Origin: an uncultured Thermoanaerobaculia bacterium
GTDB lineage: Bacteria > Acidobacteriota > Thermoanaerobaculia > Multivoradales > Multivoraceae
NCBI GenBank assembly: GCA_951812325.1
Contig: OX638294.1
Span: forward strand, 2,582,859-2,646,858
Direction: 5' to 3'
Length of the DNA stretch: 64,000 bases
Positions 17,186 through 29,885 of this stretch are shown here, piece after piece. How positions within the stretch are numbered: position 1 is the stretch's first letter; the number at the start of each line of letters is the position of its first letter. The notes under the pieces are model-generated. The model ran no database searches. It was not told where the DNA came from and saw only the letters and a list, made by a program, of their open reading frames with translations. The position numbers and the translations under genes were made by a program.

Positions 17186-17854
17186 CTAGGAGAGCAGACG
17201 GCCCGCCCGTGCGGTCAGGTCGTCCAGCCTGGCGCCGAGTTCGAGGCGGGCCGCCTCCCGCTGGCCGTCGGTGGACCGGCGATCAAGCACGATCGGCTCC
17301 CCGACCGCGACCGCCACCCGGGTACACGGGGCGCCGACGATCATGCGGTCCCAGCTCTTCAACCTCAGGCTGCGCGACGCGGCGAGGCCGGCGGGGACGA
17401 TCGGCGCGCCGGACATGGCCGCCAGGACGATGCTCCCCGCCTTGGGCGCATGCGCCGGCCCGCGCGGACCGTCGGGCATGAGCAGCAGCGTCGACCGGTG
17501 CTTGACCAGCTCGCGGTAGAGGGTGAGCGCCGCCGCCCGGCCGCCCCGCGAAGCGGAGCCGCGGGTGACGCGGATGCCCCAGGCCCGGGCAACCCGCGCC
17601 GCCAGCTCCCCGTCGGCCGAGTGGCTGGAGAGAATGGACACCGGTCCGCCCGCCGGCAGCAGGCGCCGGCGCACCAGCAGCAGGGAAAGGGCCAACTGCT
17701 CATGCCAGCAGGCGAGCATGGCCGGCGGATCGAGCACGCGGTCGAGATGCCCGGCGCCTTCGAGGCGATGCAGGCGGTAGCTGGCCGTGAGGGTCGCGGC
17801 GAGAAGGCGGACCGCCACGGCGGCGGCCGGCAGCGCGGCGCCGCGTACCTTCAA
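17186..17854 (-). CDS. DUF374 lysophospholipid acyltransferase family protein
   Basis: 222 residues. The likely start is TTG in a TTGA overlap with the acp stop; the open frame upstream lies over acp and is not coding. Motifs of the DUF374/LPLAT group: ACWHEQLALSLLL, ILSSHSADGELAARVA, RGSASRGGRAAAL and LLLMPDGPRGPAHAPKAGSI. DUF374 genes commonly sit beside msbA and kdtA and are thought to add a secondary acyl chain to lipid A or another lysolipid at the inner membrane. Here the neighbours are an ACP and an acyl-AMP ligase, so the acyl donor may be a dedicated acyl-ACP. The acceptor is not known. Confidence 0.82.
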   Translation of the reverse strand: MKVRGAALPAAAVAVRLLAATLTASYRLHRLEGAGHLDRVLDPPAMLACWHEQLALSLLLVRRRLLPAGGPVSILSSHSADGELAARVARAWGIRVTRGSASRGGRAAALTLYRELVKHRSTLLLMPDGPRGPAHAPKAGSIVLAAMSGAPIVPAGLAASRSLRLKSWDRMIVGAPCTRVAVAVGEPIVLDRRSTDGQREAARLELGARLDDLTARAGRLLS

Positions 17855-18081
17855 CCCGAACCGGCGGCGTAGTCGAGGACATCGCCGACGGTCTCCATGG
17901 CCGCGGCGTCCTCGTCGCTGATTTCCGTGTCCAGAGCCTCTTCGAGATCGATCAGCAGTTCGAGCTGCCGGGGAGAATCGATGCCGAGATCGGCCACGAG
18001 GTCGAACTCGGGGCGCAGTTCGCCCTCGTCCCGGCCGCTCGCCCGCGCCAGCACCCTGCTCGCCGCCGCACGCGGGTCCAT
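17851..18081 (-). CDS. Acyl carrier protein
   Basis: 76 residues, MDPRAAASRVLARASGRDEG..., with DLVADLGIDSPRQLELLIDL; the Ser in GIDS is the expected phosphopantetheine site. The start ATG has GAGGGC upstream. It lies between the acyl-AMP ligase and the acyltransferase and overlaps the latter by 4 bases, so it is most likely the dedicated acyl carrier of this cluster and not the housekeeping ACP. A diverged copy of its first codons and ribosome-binding region stands 107 bases upstream. Confidence 0.88.
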   Translation of the reverse strand: MDPRAAASRVLARASGRDEGELRPEFDLVADLGIDSPRQLELLIDLEEALDTEISDEDAAAMETVGDVLDYAAGSG

Positions 18082-18239
18082 CGCCCTCAGCTCCCCTGCC
18101 AACCGTTGCCGCCAGGTTCCGGGCGCCGTCCGCCCTTCCGGCCGCCGGCGCACGCCAGCACCCAGCTCGCCGCCGCACGTGGATCCATTGCTGCTCAGCT
18201 CCTCTGCCAACCGTTGCCGCCAGGTCCGGCGAGGCCGGA
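18082..18239 (-). repeat. Duplicated 5' end of the acp gene in the faal-acp spacer
   Basis: About 60 bases around the acp start (18061-18120) recur at 18169-18229 with scattered changes. On the minus strand the outer copy reads ATG GAT CCA CGT GCG GCG GCG, the same MDPRAAA beginning (ATG at 18188), but the 107-base offset puts it out of frame. A fossil of a short tandem duplication. Confidence 0.8.
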
Positions 18240-19913
18240 TCAGAAATCGGCCGCCAGCTCGCCGCGAAGGTACTGCTCGCGGAGCGACCGGCGCCGGACC
18301 TTGCCGCTGCTGGTGCGGGGGATCCTACCCCGGCGCACCAGCAACAGATCGGCGAGCTGGATGCCCAGGGTGCGGCCGACGCTGCGGCCCACCTCACTTC
18401 GCAGCAGGTTGCCGCCGCTGCGGCCGCCGGTCTCCATGACCAGGACCGCCCGCTCGCCGTGCGGCGCGTCGACGGAGAAGGCCGCGGCGCGCTCCCTTCC
18501 TCCAGCGCCCAGCACCGACTCGGCAACCCACTCGATCTCGTGCGGCATCACGTTCGAGCCGCCCAGGATGAGCAGTTCCTTGGTTCGCCCGGTGATGTGG
18601 ACCTCGCCGGCAGCGCTGAGGAAGCCGAGGTCGCCGGTGTGGAGCCAGCCGTCGCGCAGGACCTCGGCGGTCGCTTCCGCGTCGTTCCAGTACCCCAGCA
18701 TCAGGGAAGGCGACCGCAGCCGGATCTCGCCCACTTCGCCGGCCGGCAGGGCGCGTCCGTCGGGCGCGGCGATCTCGACCTCGGTGCGGTCCATCGGCGG
18801 GCCGTTCGACGTGACCTCCGGGCCGCCGACGCGCGGCGCCGCGGTGTGCAGGCCATCGACGGTCTGGCTGATGGAGATGAGCAGGGTGTTCTCGGCCATG
18901 CCGTAGGCGGCGCGCAGCGCGCCCGGATCGAGGCCGGCGGGTTCGAAATGACGGCTGAACTCCGACATCGTCTCCTGCCGCACCATCTCCGAGCCGCTGC
19001 ACACGTCCCGCCAACCGCTCAGGTCGAGCGTCTCGAGGCGGTCGGCGCCGATCCGCTCGACGCACTGCCGGAAGGAGAAGTTCGGGGCCGCCGACATCGC
19101 GGTCCCGGTGCGCCTGAACTGCTCCAGCCACACCCACGGCCGGGCCAGGAAGGCCCGCGGGCTGAGCATGATCAGGTCCGCTCCGGTGAGCAGGGCGCCG
19201 AGCAGGCAGCCGCCCAGCCCCATGTCGTGGTAGAGCGGCAGCCATCCGACGAGGGCATCCATCAGTTGCCCGCCGCGCGGGCCGGCCACTGCCTCCATGC
19301 TGGCGCGGGCGCTCCAGGTCGCCGCCGCGTGGCCCACGATCACCGCCCTCTGGCGACCGGTGGAACCGCTGGTCATCTGCAGGAAGGCCGGATCGTCGCC
19401 ACGCGGCGGCCGCGCGGTCGGCACGGGCGACGGGCTCGTCGCGGCGACGGCGGATTCCGAGAGCAGGTTGGGGCGCGGCCCTCCGGCGGGTCCGGCGGCG
19501 GCAATCTCCTGAACCTGATCGCTGACCAGATCGGTGCAGACCATGTACCGGGCTTCGAGCAACTCGTTGACCGCCAGCGCCTTCTCGATCTGGTTGCGGG
19601 GCGAGCCCAGCGCCCGCGGCGGCGCGACCGCCGCCGGCAGCGCGCCGAGGCGCACCGCGCCGAACCAGACTTCGAACCAGGGCCACGAGGTGGGCAGGCA
19701 CACCAGGACGCGGTCGCCGGGGCGCACGCCGAGGGTGACCAGGCGGCCCGCGGCGGCCTCGATTTCGTCCAGCAGGAAGGGCCAGGTACGCCGACCCTCC
19801 ACCCGGCCGCGGCTGTCGATCAGCGTGATGCCGCGCTGCGGCCACGCCGAGGCCGCGCGTCGCAGGGCCTCGAGCAGGGTCTCGGGGTGGTGCTCGCGGT
19901 TAGTTGCCGGCAC
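18240..19913 (-). CDS. Fatty acyl-AMP ligase / acyl-ACP synthetase
   Basis: 557 residues with GTG as the proposed start; the longer open frame reads into a REP-like repeat (19961-20031) and is unlikely to be coding. Adenylate-forming enzyme: LQMTSGSTGRQRAVIVGH (P-loop; the usual Pro-Lys is replaced by Gln-Arg), WLPLYHDMGLGGCLLGALL (typical of FAALs), ISISQTVDG, GWLHTGDLGFLS and GRTKELLILGG. FAALs activate a free fatty acid with ATP and load it on an ACP. The ACP gene is next downstream. Chain length and source of the fatty acid are not predictable. Confidence 0.87.
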   Translation of the reverse strand: MPATNREHHPETLLEALRRAASAWPQRGITLIDSRGRVEGRRTWPFLLDEIEAAAGRLVTLGVRPGDRVLVCLPTSWPWFEVWFGAVRLGALPAAVAPPRALGSPRNQIEKALAVNELLEARYMVCTDLVSDQVQEIAAAGPAGGPRPNLLSESAVAATSPSPVPTARPPRGDDPAFLQMTSGSTGRQRAVIVGHAAATWSARASMEAVAGPRGGQLMDALVGWLPLYHDMGLGGCLLGALLTGADLIMLSPRAFLARPWVWLEQFRRTGTAMSAAPNFSFRQCVERIGADRLETLDLSGWRDVCSGSEMVRQETMSEFSRHFEPAGLDPGALRAAYGMAENTLLISISQTVDGLHTAAPRVGGPEVTSNGPPMDRTEVEIAAPDGRALPAGEVGEIRLRSPSLMLGYWNDAEATAEVLRDGWLHTGDLGFLSAAGEVHITGRTKELLILGGSNVMPHEIEWVAESVLGAGGRERAAAFSVDAPHGERAVLVMETGGRSGGNLLRSEVGRSVGRTLGIQLADLLLVRRGRIPRTSSGKVRRRSLREQYLRGELAADF

Positions 19914-19960
19914 CGCGGTGGTCGCCGCTACGCGGCGCGTTTCTTTCCGGAAAGCCGGCC

Positions 19961-20045
19961 GGAACCCGGGTGGCGCGGATCCGCGCCACCCGCGAGCCAG
20001 TCCGTGCGCCCGTCTGCGAGCGCACGGATGGCAGGCCGGCGCACC
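19961..20045. repeat. REP-like palindromic element, copy 1
   Basis: Two adjacent palindromes: GGGTGGCGCGGATCC/GCGCCACCC, then TCCGTGCGCCCG with CGAGCGCACGGA, followed by TGGCAGGCCGGCGCACC. Same layout at 22227-22295, 22295-22378 and 60659-60742. Confidence 0.8.
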
Positions 20046-20083
20046 CTGTGGTTGCCGACGCACCCGGTGGTGCGGCGCCTGAA

Positions 20084-24472
<4,389 letters not shown>

Positions 24473-24684
24473 CCGATGTGAGGAAATCACTCCGGAATCG
24501 GCAACTCGGCGCCGGCACGGCTCTCGACCCTCGGGAATGAAGGCCTCCCGCCCGCGCCCAGCGTGGAGCGCTGGACTGTGGAATGGTCCTGGGCGCACGA
24601 GGCCTGACATTCGGTGCGCCGGCCTGTGACCTGCTAGTAGCAGTCGCGCTGCATTCGAGCGGCACGGACTTCTGCCACGGGCTG
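24473..24684. other. Intergenic between convergent ligA and toxin gene
   Basis: No gene seen. CTGCTAGTAGCAG (24631-24643) and GGGCTGCTACTTGCTCAG form partial inverted repeats near the toxin stop that could serve as a bidirectional transcription end. Confidence 0.35.
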
Positions 24685-25221
24685 CTACTTGCTCAGATAG
24701 TGAACCGCAGCCAGAAGCGTCTCGTCCGGTCGGCCTTCGAACACCGCCCGCCACCCGGTCAAATCCGGCCTTTCGCCGAACAGGACGATCGTCTGGCCGT
24801 CCCGTTCAGGGCCCGGCCGCAGGCCGGCCTCGACGCGCCATCCTCCGGCGGCGCCCGGCGTCAGCGCGGCAGATCGCGCCCTGAGGCCCGGGGACCCCGC
24901 CGACCGCAGACGACGCGCCTCCTCCCTGCAGGCAGGGTACGACCCGGCGTCGCCGGTCAGGGTTCCCGCAGGCAACTCGGGGCTGGCCAGCTCTGCCGAA
25001 CCAACGTCGACCGCCCACAGCGACCGGCGCACATGGACCAGGTCTTCCGGGTCGCGAATGTCCTCGTGCCGCAGGAACTCGGCCCACGCGCCGTCCGGCG
25101 TATCGCTCAGATACTGCATTGGCCCTTCACCGTCCGCATGCCACCGGGCGCCCGGCTGTGCGCCCTGGCCCTCCTCCCACAGGAACGGAAAGCGGGGGTC
25201 TGCGTTGCGGTAGGCGATCAT
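24685..25221 (-). CDS. RES-domain toxin
   Basis: 178 residues from the ATG in an ATGA overlap with the antitoxin stop; the longer frame to 25293 lies inside the antitoxin gene. The sequence fits the RES family: MIAYRNADPRFPFLWEEGQG with early Arg, PGARWHADGEGPMQYLSDTP, then a helix with AWAEFLRHED (Glu). Characterised RES toxins deplete NAD+. Order (antitoxin first, 4-base overlap) and partner type match RES-Xre modules. The central region is more diverged than in typical members. Confidence 0.78.
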   Translation of the reverse strand: MIAYRNADPRFPFLWEEGQGAQPGARWHADGEGPMQYLSDTPDGAWAEFLRHEDIRDPEDLVHVRRSLWAVDVGSAELASPELPAGTLTGDAGSYPACREEARRLRSAGSPGLRARSAALTPGAAGGWRVEAGLRPGPERDGQTIVLFGERPDLTGWRAVFEGRPDETLLAAVHYLSK

Positions 25222-25838
25222 GTCGCAGGCGACCAGACCAGGGCCCTGGCCAGGTCGCGCACCCGCCGCGGGCCCGGATCCTCCGGCTGCCATTCAGGTT
25301 CCAACAGCTCCGCCGGGCGCCTGCCGTCCAGCAGCGTACGCGGCCGATCGAACCAGCGCCGCACGCCGATGTCGTTGTAGGCCCCTGCAAGGTCGCCCAC
25401 AACCAGCGCCAGGAAGTGCAAACGCGCCGCAACGGAGTCCGGCACGGTGCGTTGGCCCGCCAGGTAGCGACGCAGGCTGACAACGGAAACTCGCAGCAAT
25501 CGGGCAAGAAGTTCACGCCCCAGCAATTTGTCGAGCCGCGGCCCCTCCGAGGCCGGAACCGGCGAGGCCTCCAGCGCGTCGTTCAGTTGCTTGAGCTGCC
25601 GGACGAACCCCTCCCGTCCGCCGGCCGCCGGCGGAACGACTTCGGGCAGGTGTCGACCCACGCCGGCACGCCGTATCCGGTCCACCACGTTCACCCAGAC
25701 CGACGCGTCCAGCCTGTCGATGGCGCCCTTGCCCAGAATCCCCATCGCTTCCGCTCGGGTGAGCACCTGCACCCCGAGCGGCAGGGACTCGCGGTCATCG
25801 AACGGATCGCCGACGGTGCGGATACGGATCTTGCTCAT
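25218..25838 (-). CDS. Xre/MbcA/ParS-type antitoxin
   Basis: 206 residues from ATG (MSKIRIRTVGDPFDDRE). C-terminal features of the MbcA/ParS/Xre toxin-binding domain: LLGRELLARLLRVSVVSLRRYLAGQRTVPDSVAARL, a helix-turn-helix-like stretch, and AYNDIGVRRWFDRPRTLLDGRRPAELL. Partner of the downstream RES toxin, to which it is translationally coupled. An N-terminal ~70-residue extension is longer than in most family members. Likely autoregulates the promoter just upstream. Confidence 0.8.
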   Translation of the reverse strand: MSKIRIRTVGDPFDDRESLPLGVQVLTRAEAMGILGKGAIDRLDASVWVNVVDRIRRAGVGRHLPEVVPPAAGGREGFVRQLKQLNDALEASPVPASEGPRLDKLLGRELLARLLRVSVVSLRRYLAGQRTVPDSVAARLHFLALVVGDLAGAYNDIGVRRWFDRPRTLLDGRRPAELLEPEWQPEDPGPRRVRDLARALVWSPAT

Positions 25839-25847
25839 GTGGCCGAA

Positions 25848-25876
25848 CCGTATCCAACTGCGCGCCAGACAGTCAA
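25848..25876 (-). promoter_or_regulatory. Possible promoter of the toxin-antitoxin operon
   Basis: Minus strand: TTGACT, spacer of 16, GATACG, about 15 bases before the antitoxin ATG. The -35 is good, the -10 poor. Confidence 0.35.
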
Positions 25877-26117
25877 CCCGTGGGCGGGTGGACGACGGCC
25901 GATGCACCTGTACCTTTGCTGGGCGGATTCTGGTCCCTGTCCGAAGCCGTCCGAGAGGCGAGTAGTCGTCGAGGCTGCGGTAGCTGTGGGAAACCGGTCT
26001 GCCGGTCTTCCAAGGTCCGGCGGGAAACGGCCTTGGCCGTTCTCCGCGGGACCGGCAGCTTCCGCAGCCAGGAGCGACCTCCGTGCACCCGGTGTTTGCG
26101 GCGTTAGGATGCGCGGC

Positions 26118-27512
26118 ATGTCAGCCGCCCCATGGGTCATCGTGATCGATGACGAGGCCGGATCGCGTGAGTCGATGGCCATTGCGCTCGAGCGGGCCGG
26201 CCTCGGCGTGCGCGTGTTCGACGACGCGGAGCCGGCTCTGGCGTTCGTCGAGCGGGATTCGCGGGTGCGTCTGGCGGTGTGCGACCTGCGTATGCCTGGC
26301 ATGGACGGATTGGCGTTCCTGAACCGGGTGCGGGCCCAGGAGCTCGACCTGGCGGTGATCCTGGTCACCGGCTTCGGCACGATCGAGTCCGCGGTTGAGG
26401 CGATGCGCGTCGGCGCCGACGACTATCTGACCAAACCGGTCGACCTCTACGAGCTCAGAAACCGGGTGCTCAAGCTGGTCGAGAACTGGCAGTTGCGCGA
26501 CGAGGTGACGAACCTGCGCGAGATGCTCAACGAGCGTTTCGGCTTCGACGCGATCGTGGGCCAGTCGGCGGCGATGGAGCACCTGTTCCAGCAGATGCGC
26601 CAGGTCGCGCCGAGCCGCGCATCGGTGCTCATCCTGGGCGCGAGCGGCACCGGCAAGGAGCTTGTCGCCAAGGCCCTGCACCAGGCCAGCCCGCGCCGCC
26701 AGGAGCGCTTCCTGGCCCTGAACTGCGGTGCGATCCCGAACGAGATCCTGGAAAGCGAGCTGTTCGGTCATGAGAAGGGTTCCTTCACCGGAGCGGTGGG
26801 ACGCAAGATCGGAAAACTCGAGCTCGCGGCCCGCGGCACCCTGTTCCTCGACGAGATCAGCGAGCTGGTTCCGGAACTCCAGGTCAAGCTGCTGCGCGTG
26901 CTCGAGGAGCGGCAGGTCATGCGGGTCGGCGGCAGCCGCATGATCGACGTCGACTTCCGGCTGCTGGCGGCCACCAACCGCAACCTCGAGGATGCGGTGG
27001 CGAAGGGTTCCTTCCGGGAGGATCTCTACTATCGGCTGAAGGTGGTCACCCTGACCATACCGCCGCTGCGGGAACGGCTGGACGACCTGCCGCTGCTGGC
27101 GAACCACTTCCTGCGCGAGTTCGCCGCGCGCGAGGGCAAGCCGGAGATGCAGCTTTCGGCCAGGGCGCTGAAGTCTCTCTCCGGACATCGCTGGCAGGGG
27201 AACGTCCGCGAGCTGCGCAACGTGCTCGAAACGGTGGCGGTCTTCCACGAGGGCGGCAGGATCGAGGTCGGCGATCTGCCGGCCGAGATCCAGGCGGGCG
27301 CCGGGACGCCGGCGGTGAGTTCGATCCAGAGCCCCTTCGGCGAGCCTCGGACGATGGCCGAGATCGAACGTCAGGCGATCCTCGAGACCCTGGGCAGGAC
27401 CGGTGGCAAGCGCGCGCAGGCGGCCCGGGCGCTCGGCATCGGCGTCCGCACCCTGCAGCGGAAGCTGAAGGACTATCGCGAGCGGGGGCTGCTCCAGGAG
27501 GGCGAGGCGTGA
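26118..27512 (+). CDS. NtrC-type sigma-54-dependent response regulator
   Basis: 464 residues from ATG MSAAPW; another in-frame ATG lies 9 bases earlier. Receiver domain: IVIDDEAGSRES, phospho-acceptor Asp in AVCDLRMPGMDG, conserved Lys in LTKPVD. AAA+ domain: Walker A GASGTGKE, sigma-54 contact loop GSFTGA (variant of GAFTGA), Walker B GTLFLDEISE and R-finger region FREDLYYRL. The C-terminal Fis-type helix-turn-helix is GGKRAQAARALGIGVRTLQRKL. No sensor kinase is adjacent, so it may be an orphan regulator. Its stop overlaps the pdxJ GTG by 4 bases, an unexpected coupling to vitamin B6 synthesis. Confidence 0.92.
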   Translation: MSAAPWVIVIDDEAGSRESMAIALERAGLGVRVFDDAEPALAFVERDSRVRLAVCDLRMPGMDGLAFLNRVRAQELDLAVILVTGFGTIESAVEAMRVGADDYLTKPVDLYELRNRVLKLVENWQLRDEVTNLREMLNERFGFDAIVGQSAAMEHLFQQMRQVAPSRASVLILGASGTGKELVAKALHQASPRRQERFLALNCGAIPNEILESELFGHEKGSFTGAVGRKIGKLELAARGTLFLDEISELVPELQVKLLRVLEERQVMRVGGSRMIDVDFRLLAATNRNLEDAVAKGSFREDLYYRLKVVTLTIPPLRERLDDLPLLANHFLREFAAREGKPEMQLSARALKSLSGHRWQGNVRELRNVLETVAVFHEGGRIEVGDLPAEIQAGAGTPAVSSIQSPFGEPRTMAEIERQAILETLGRTGGKRAQAARALGIGVRTLQRKLKDYRERGLLQEGEA

Positions 27513-28228
27513 CCGCGCTGTCCGTGAACGTCGACCATGTCGCCACCGTCCGGCAGGCGCGTCTGGCCGGCTACCCGGACCCGGTCGAAGCGGCCCGGCT
27601 CGCCGAGCAGGCCGGAGCGTTCGGCGTCACGGTCCATCTCCGACAGGACCGCCGCCACATCCAGGATCACGACGTCGTCGAACTGCGGCGCTCGGTCGGC
27701 GGCCGACTCAACCTCGAGATTGCGGCCGAGGCGCCGATGCTCGAGTTCGCCGAGCGCGTCGTCCCCGATCAGGTCACGCTGGTACCCGAGCGTCCGGACG
27801 AGGTGACCACCGAGGGCGGCCTCGACCTGCTCGGGCGCGGCGACCAGGTGCAGCGCGCCGCCAGGCGGCTCGTCGCCGCCGGAATCCGCGTCTCCGTCTT
27901 CCTCGATCCCGACCTGGACCAGATCGGGGCGCTCGACGACCAGGGCGACGTCACCGGCTTCGAGTTGAATACGGACGCCTGGACGCGGGCCACCAGCGCC
28001 CTCGCCGCCGGCGAGTTCGAGAAGATCAAGGCTGCCGCGGAACGCGGTCTGGCCAGCGGCCGCGAGGTGTACGCAGGCCACGGCCTGACCGTGGCCAATG
28101 TCGGCCCGGTGGCGGCCCTCCCCGGGGTCAGCGAACTGAACATCGGCCATTCGATCGTGTCGCGGGCCGTCCTGATCGGCATGCCGGCGGCGGTCGGGGA
28201 AATGCTGGCGGCGATGCGCTGCGGATGA
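27509..28228 (+). CDS. pdxJ: Pyridoxine 5'-phosphate synthase
   Basis: 239 residues, GTG start in a GTGA overlap. Family motifs: LSVNVDHVATVRQAR, GVTVHLRQDRRHIQD, LNLEIAAEAPML, FELNTDAW, YAGHGLTVANV and ELNIGHSIVSRAVLIGM. Condenses 1-deoxyxylulose 5-phosphate with 3-amino-2-oxopropyl phosphate in the DXP-dependent PLP pathway. Length typical. Convergent with glmM. Its last ~65 bases begin the 91-bp tandem repeat that fills the spacer. Confidence 0.96.
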   Translation: MTALSVNVDHVATVRQARLAGYPDPVEAARLAEQAGAFGVTVHLRQDRRHIQDHDVVELRRSVGGRLNLEIAAEAPMLEFAERVVPDQVTLVPERPDEVTTEGGLDLLGRGDQVQRAARRLVAAGIRVSVFLDPDLDQIGALDDQGDVTGFELNTDAWTRATSALAAGEFEKIKAAAERGLASGREVYAGHGLTVANVGPVAALPGVSELNIGHSIVSRAVLIGMPAAVGEMLAAMRCG

Positions 28229-28436
28229 GCAGGGTCCAGGCTGAGCCAGGACGCGGGCCGTCCTGATCGGCGCCGCGGGCGGCGGTCGGGAATGCCGGCG
28301 GCGAGGCGCTGCAAATGAGCAGGGTCCAGGCCGAGCCAGGATTCGGGCCGTCCTGATCGGCGCCGCGGGCGGCGGTCGGGAAATGCTGGCGGCGAGGCGC
28401 TGGCGGATGCGCTGCGGATGAGCAGGGTCGGCCTGC
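28161..28436 (+). repeat. 91-bp tandem repeat made from the pdxJ 3' end, three units
   Basis: Units start at 28161 (inside pdxJ), 28252 and 28343, each beginning CGGGCCGTCCTGATCGGC and running through AATGCTGGCGGCGA, GCGCTGC..ATGAGCAGGGTC. 91 is not a multiple of three, so extra copies are not in pdxJ frame. Between convergent pdxJ and glmM. Confidence 0.9.
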
Positions 28437-28475
28437 AACAAGACGACTGGGGACGCCGGGACGCCGCCTTCAGCT

Positions 28476-29885
28476 TCAGCCTGTGCCCAGCTCGGCTTCG
28501 ATGACCTCGGAGATGCGGTTGCAGAGGTCCTCGACCTGCTGTTGATCGGGACCCTCGATCATCACCCGGGCGAGCGCCTCGGTGCCGCTGTAACGCAGCA
28601 GGACCCGTCCCGAAGACCCGAGTTCCCGTTCCGCGCGGCCCACGGCGGCGGACAGGCCCGGCACCTCCGCCAGCGGCGGCTTGCCGCGCACGCCGACGCT
28701 CCGCAGGGTCTGCGGGAAGCGCCTGAAGCCGGAAGCCAGGTCGGCCAGCGAGCGCCCGGAAGAGGCGACGATCCCGGCCACGGCTGCGGCGGTGAGCAGA
28801 CCGTCGCCCGTCGTCGCGAGGTTCAGGTCGAGCAGGTGGCCCGATTGCTCGCCACCGAGCCGGATCCGCTCGCGTCGCATCGTGCCGGCAACCTCGCGGT
28901 CGCCGATGCCGCAGCGGAGCACCTCGACGCCGCGCCGCGCCAGCGCGTGCTCGAGTCCCATGTTCGACATCGTCGTGGCGACGATCCGCCGGCCCGGAAG
29001 CAGGTCCAGGGCCGCGAGGTGGGAGGCCCAGACGTAGAGCAGAACGTCGCCGTCGCAGATGCGGCCCAGGTGATCGCAGAGGATCGCCCGGTCCGCGTCG
29101 CCGTCGAGGGCCACGCCGAGGTCGCTGGCGGTCTCGCGGGTGAAGTCGACGATCCGGTCGGTGCAGGTCGAGCCGCAGTCCCGGTTGATGTTGCGGCCGT
29201 CGGGACGGTTGCAGGTGAGGCGGCAGTCGGCCCCCAGGGATCGAAACAGCCGGCCGGCGTGCGGCGAAGCGGCGCCGTTGGCGGTGTCGACCGCGATGCG
29301 AAGGCCTTCGAGAGGAAGGCCTCCCGGCAACGAGGTCCAGAGGTGATCCAGATACCGGTCCGCAAGACCCGCTTCCTCCCTCGGTCCGCCCGTGCCGCCG
29401 CGATGGCCGCCCATGCCGCTGCGATGGCCGCGCGCGACGACGCCGCGGCCGGTCGGGCCGCCGCCGTGAGCGCCCGAAGCGACCCGGTCCTCGATCGCCC
29501 GCTCGACCGAGGGATCGACCTTGAAACCGTCGCGCCCGATCAACTTGACGCCGTTGTCCGCGTAGGGATTGTGACTCGCGGAGATCACGATGCCGCCCAT
29601 CGCGCGCAGTTCGGTCACCAGGAAGGCGACCGCGGGCGTGGGCACGATGCCGGCCGAACGCACCTCGGCGCCCGCGGCACGCGCGGCGGCGGCCAGCCAG
29701 GCGGTGATCGCCTCCCGGCTGTCGCGGGTGTCGCCGCCCAGAATCAACAGCGGTCGCGAGCCCGTCGGCTGGTCCGGCGGCATGCCGAGGCGAGCGAACC
29801 AGTACCCGACCGCCTGGACCGTCGACCGATCCAGAGGCGGCTTGCCGAAGACGGCACGCATGCCGTCGGTGCCGAAGAGGCTCAA
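28476..29885 (-). CDS. glmM: Phosphoglucosamine mutase
   Basis: 469 residues, TTG start in a TTGA overlap with ybbR. Opens MSLFGTDGMRAVFGKPPL. Active-site serine in VISASHNPYADNGVKL, metal loop DGDADRAILCD, sugar loop GGEQSGHLL, phosphate loop LLRYSGTEALARVMIEG. Converts glucosamine-6-phosphate to glucosamine-1-phosphate for UDP-GlcNAc. A Gly/His-rich insert around residues 140-165 (HGGGPTGRGVVARGHRSG, GGHRGGTGG) is unusual for the family and makes the protein slightly long. Last gene of the conserved cdaA-ybbR-glmM cluster. Confidence 0.95.
   Translation of the reverse strand: MSLFGTDGMRAVFGKPPLDRSTVQAVGYWFARLGMPPDQPTGSRPLLILGGDTRDSREAITAWLAAAARAAGAEVRSAGIVPTPAVAFLVTELRAMGGIVISASHNPYADNGVKLIGRDGFKVDPSVERAIEDRVASGAHGGGPTGRGVVARGHRSGMGGHRGGTGGPREEAGLADRYLDHLWTSLPGGLPLEGLRIAVDTANGAASPHAGRLFRSLGADCRLTCNRPDGRNINRDCGSTCTDRIVDFTRETASDLGVALDGDADRAILCDHLGRICDGDVLLYVWASHLAALDLLPGRRIVATTMSNMGLEHALARRGVEVLRCGIGDREVAGTMRRERIRLGGEQSGHLLDLNLATTGDGLLTAAAVAGIVASSGRSLADLASGFRRFPQTLRSVGVRGKPPLAEVPGLSAAVGRAERELGSSGRVLLRYSGTEALARVMIEGPDQQQVEDLCNRISEVIEAELGTG

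Noticed and set aside
19914..20063. Longer N-terminus for the acyl-AMP ligase
   Set aside because: The extra 50 codons read through a REP-like palindrome found elsewhere in non-coding DNA.
28229..28475. Small genes starting at the repeated ATGAGCAGG
   Set aside because: They are repeat copies of the pdxJ end, out of frame and without ribosome-binding sites.
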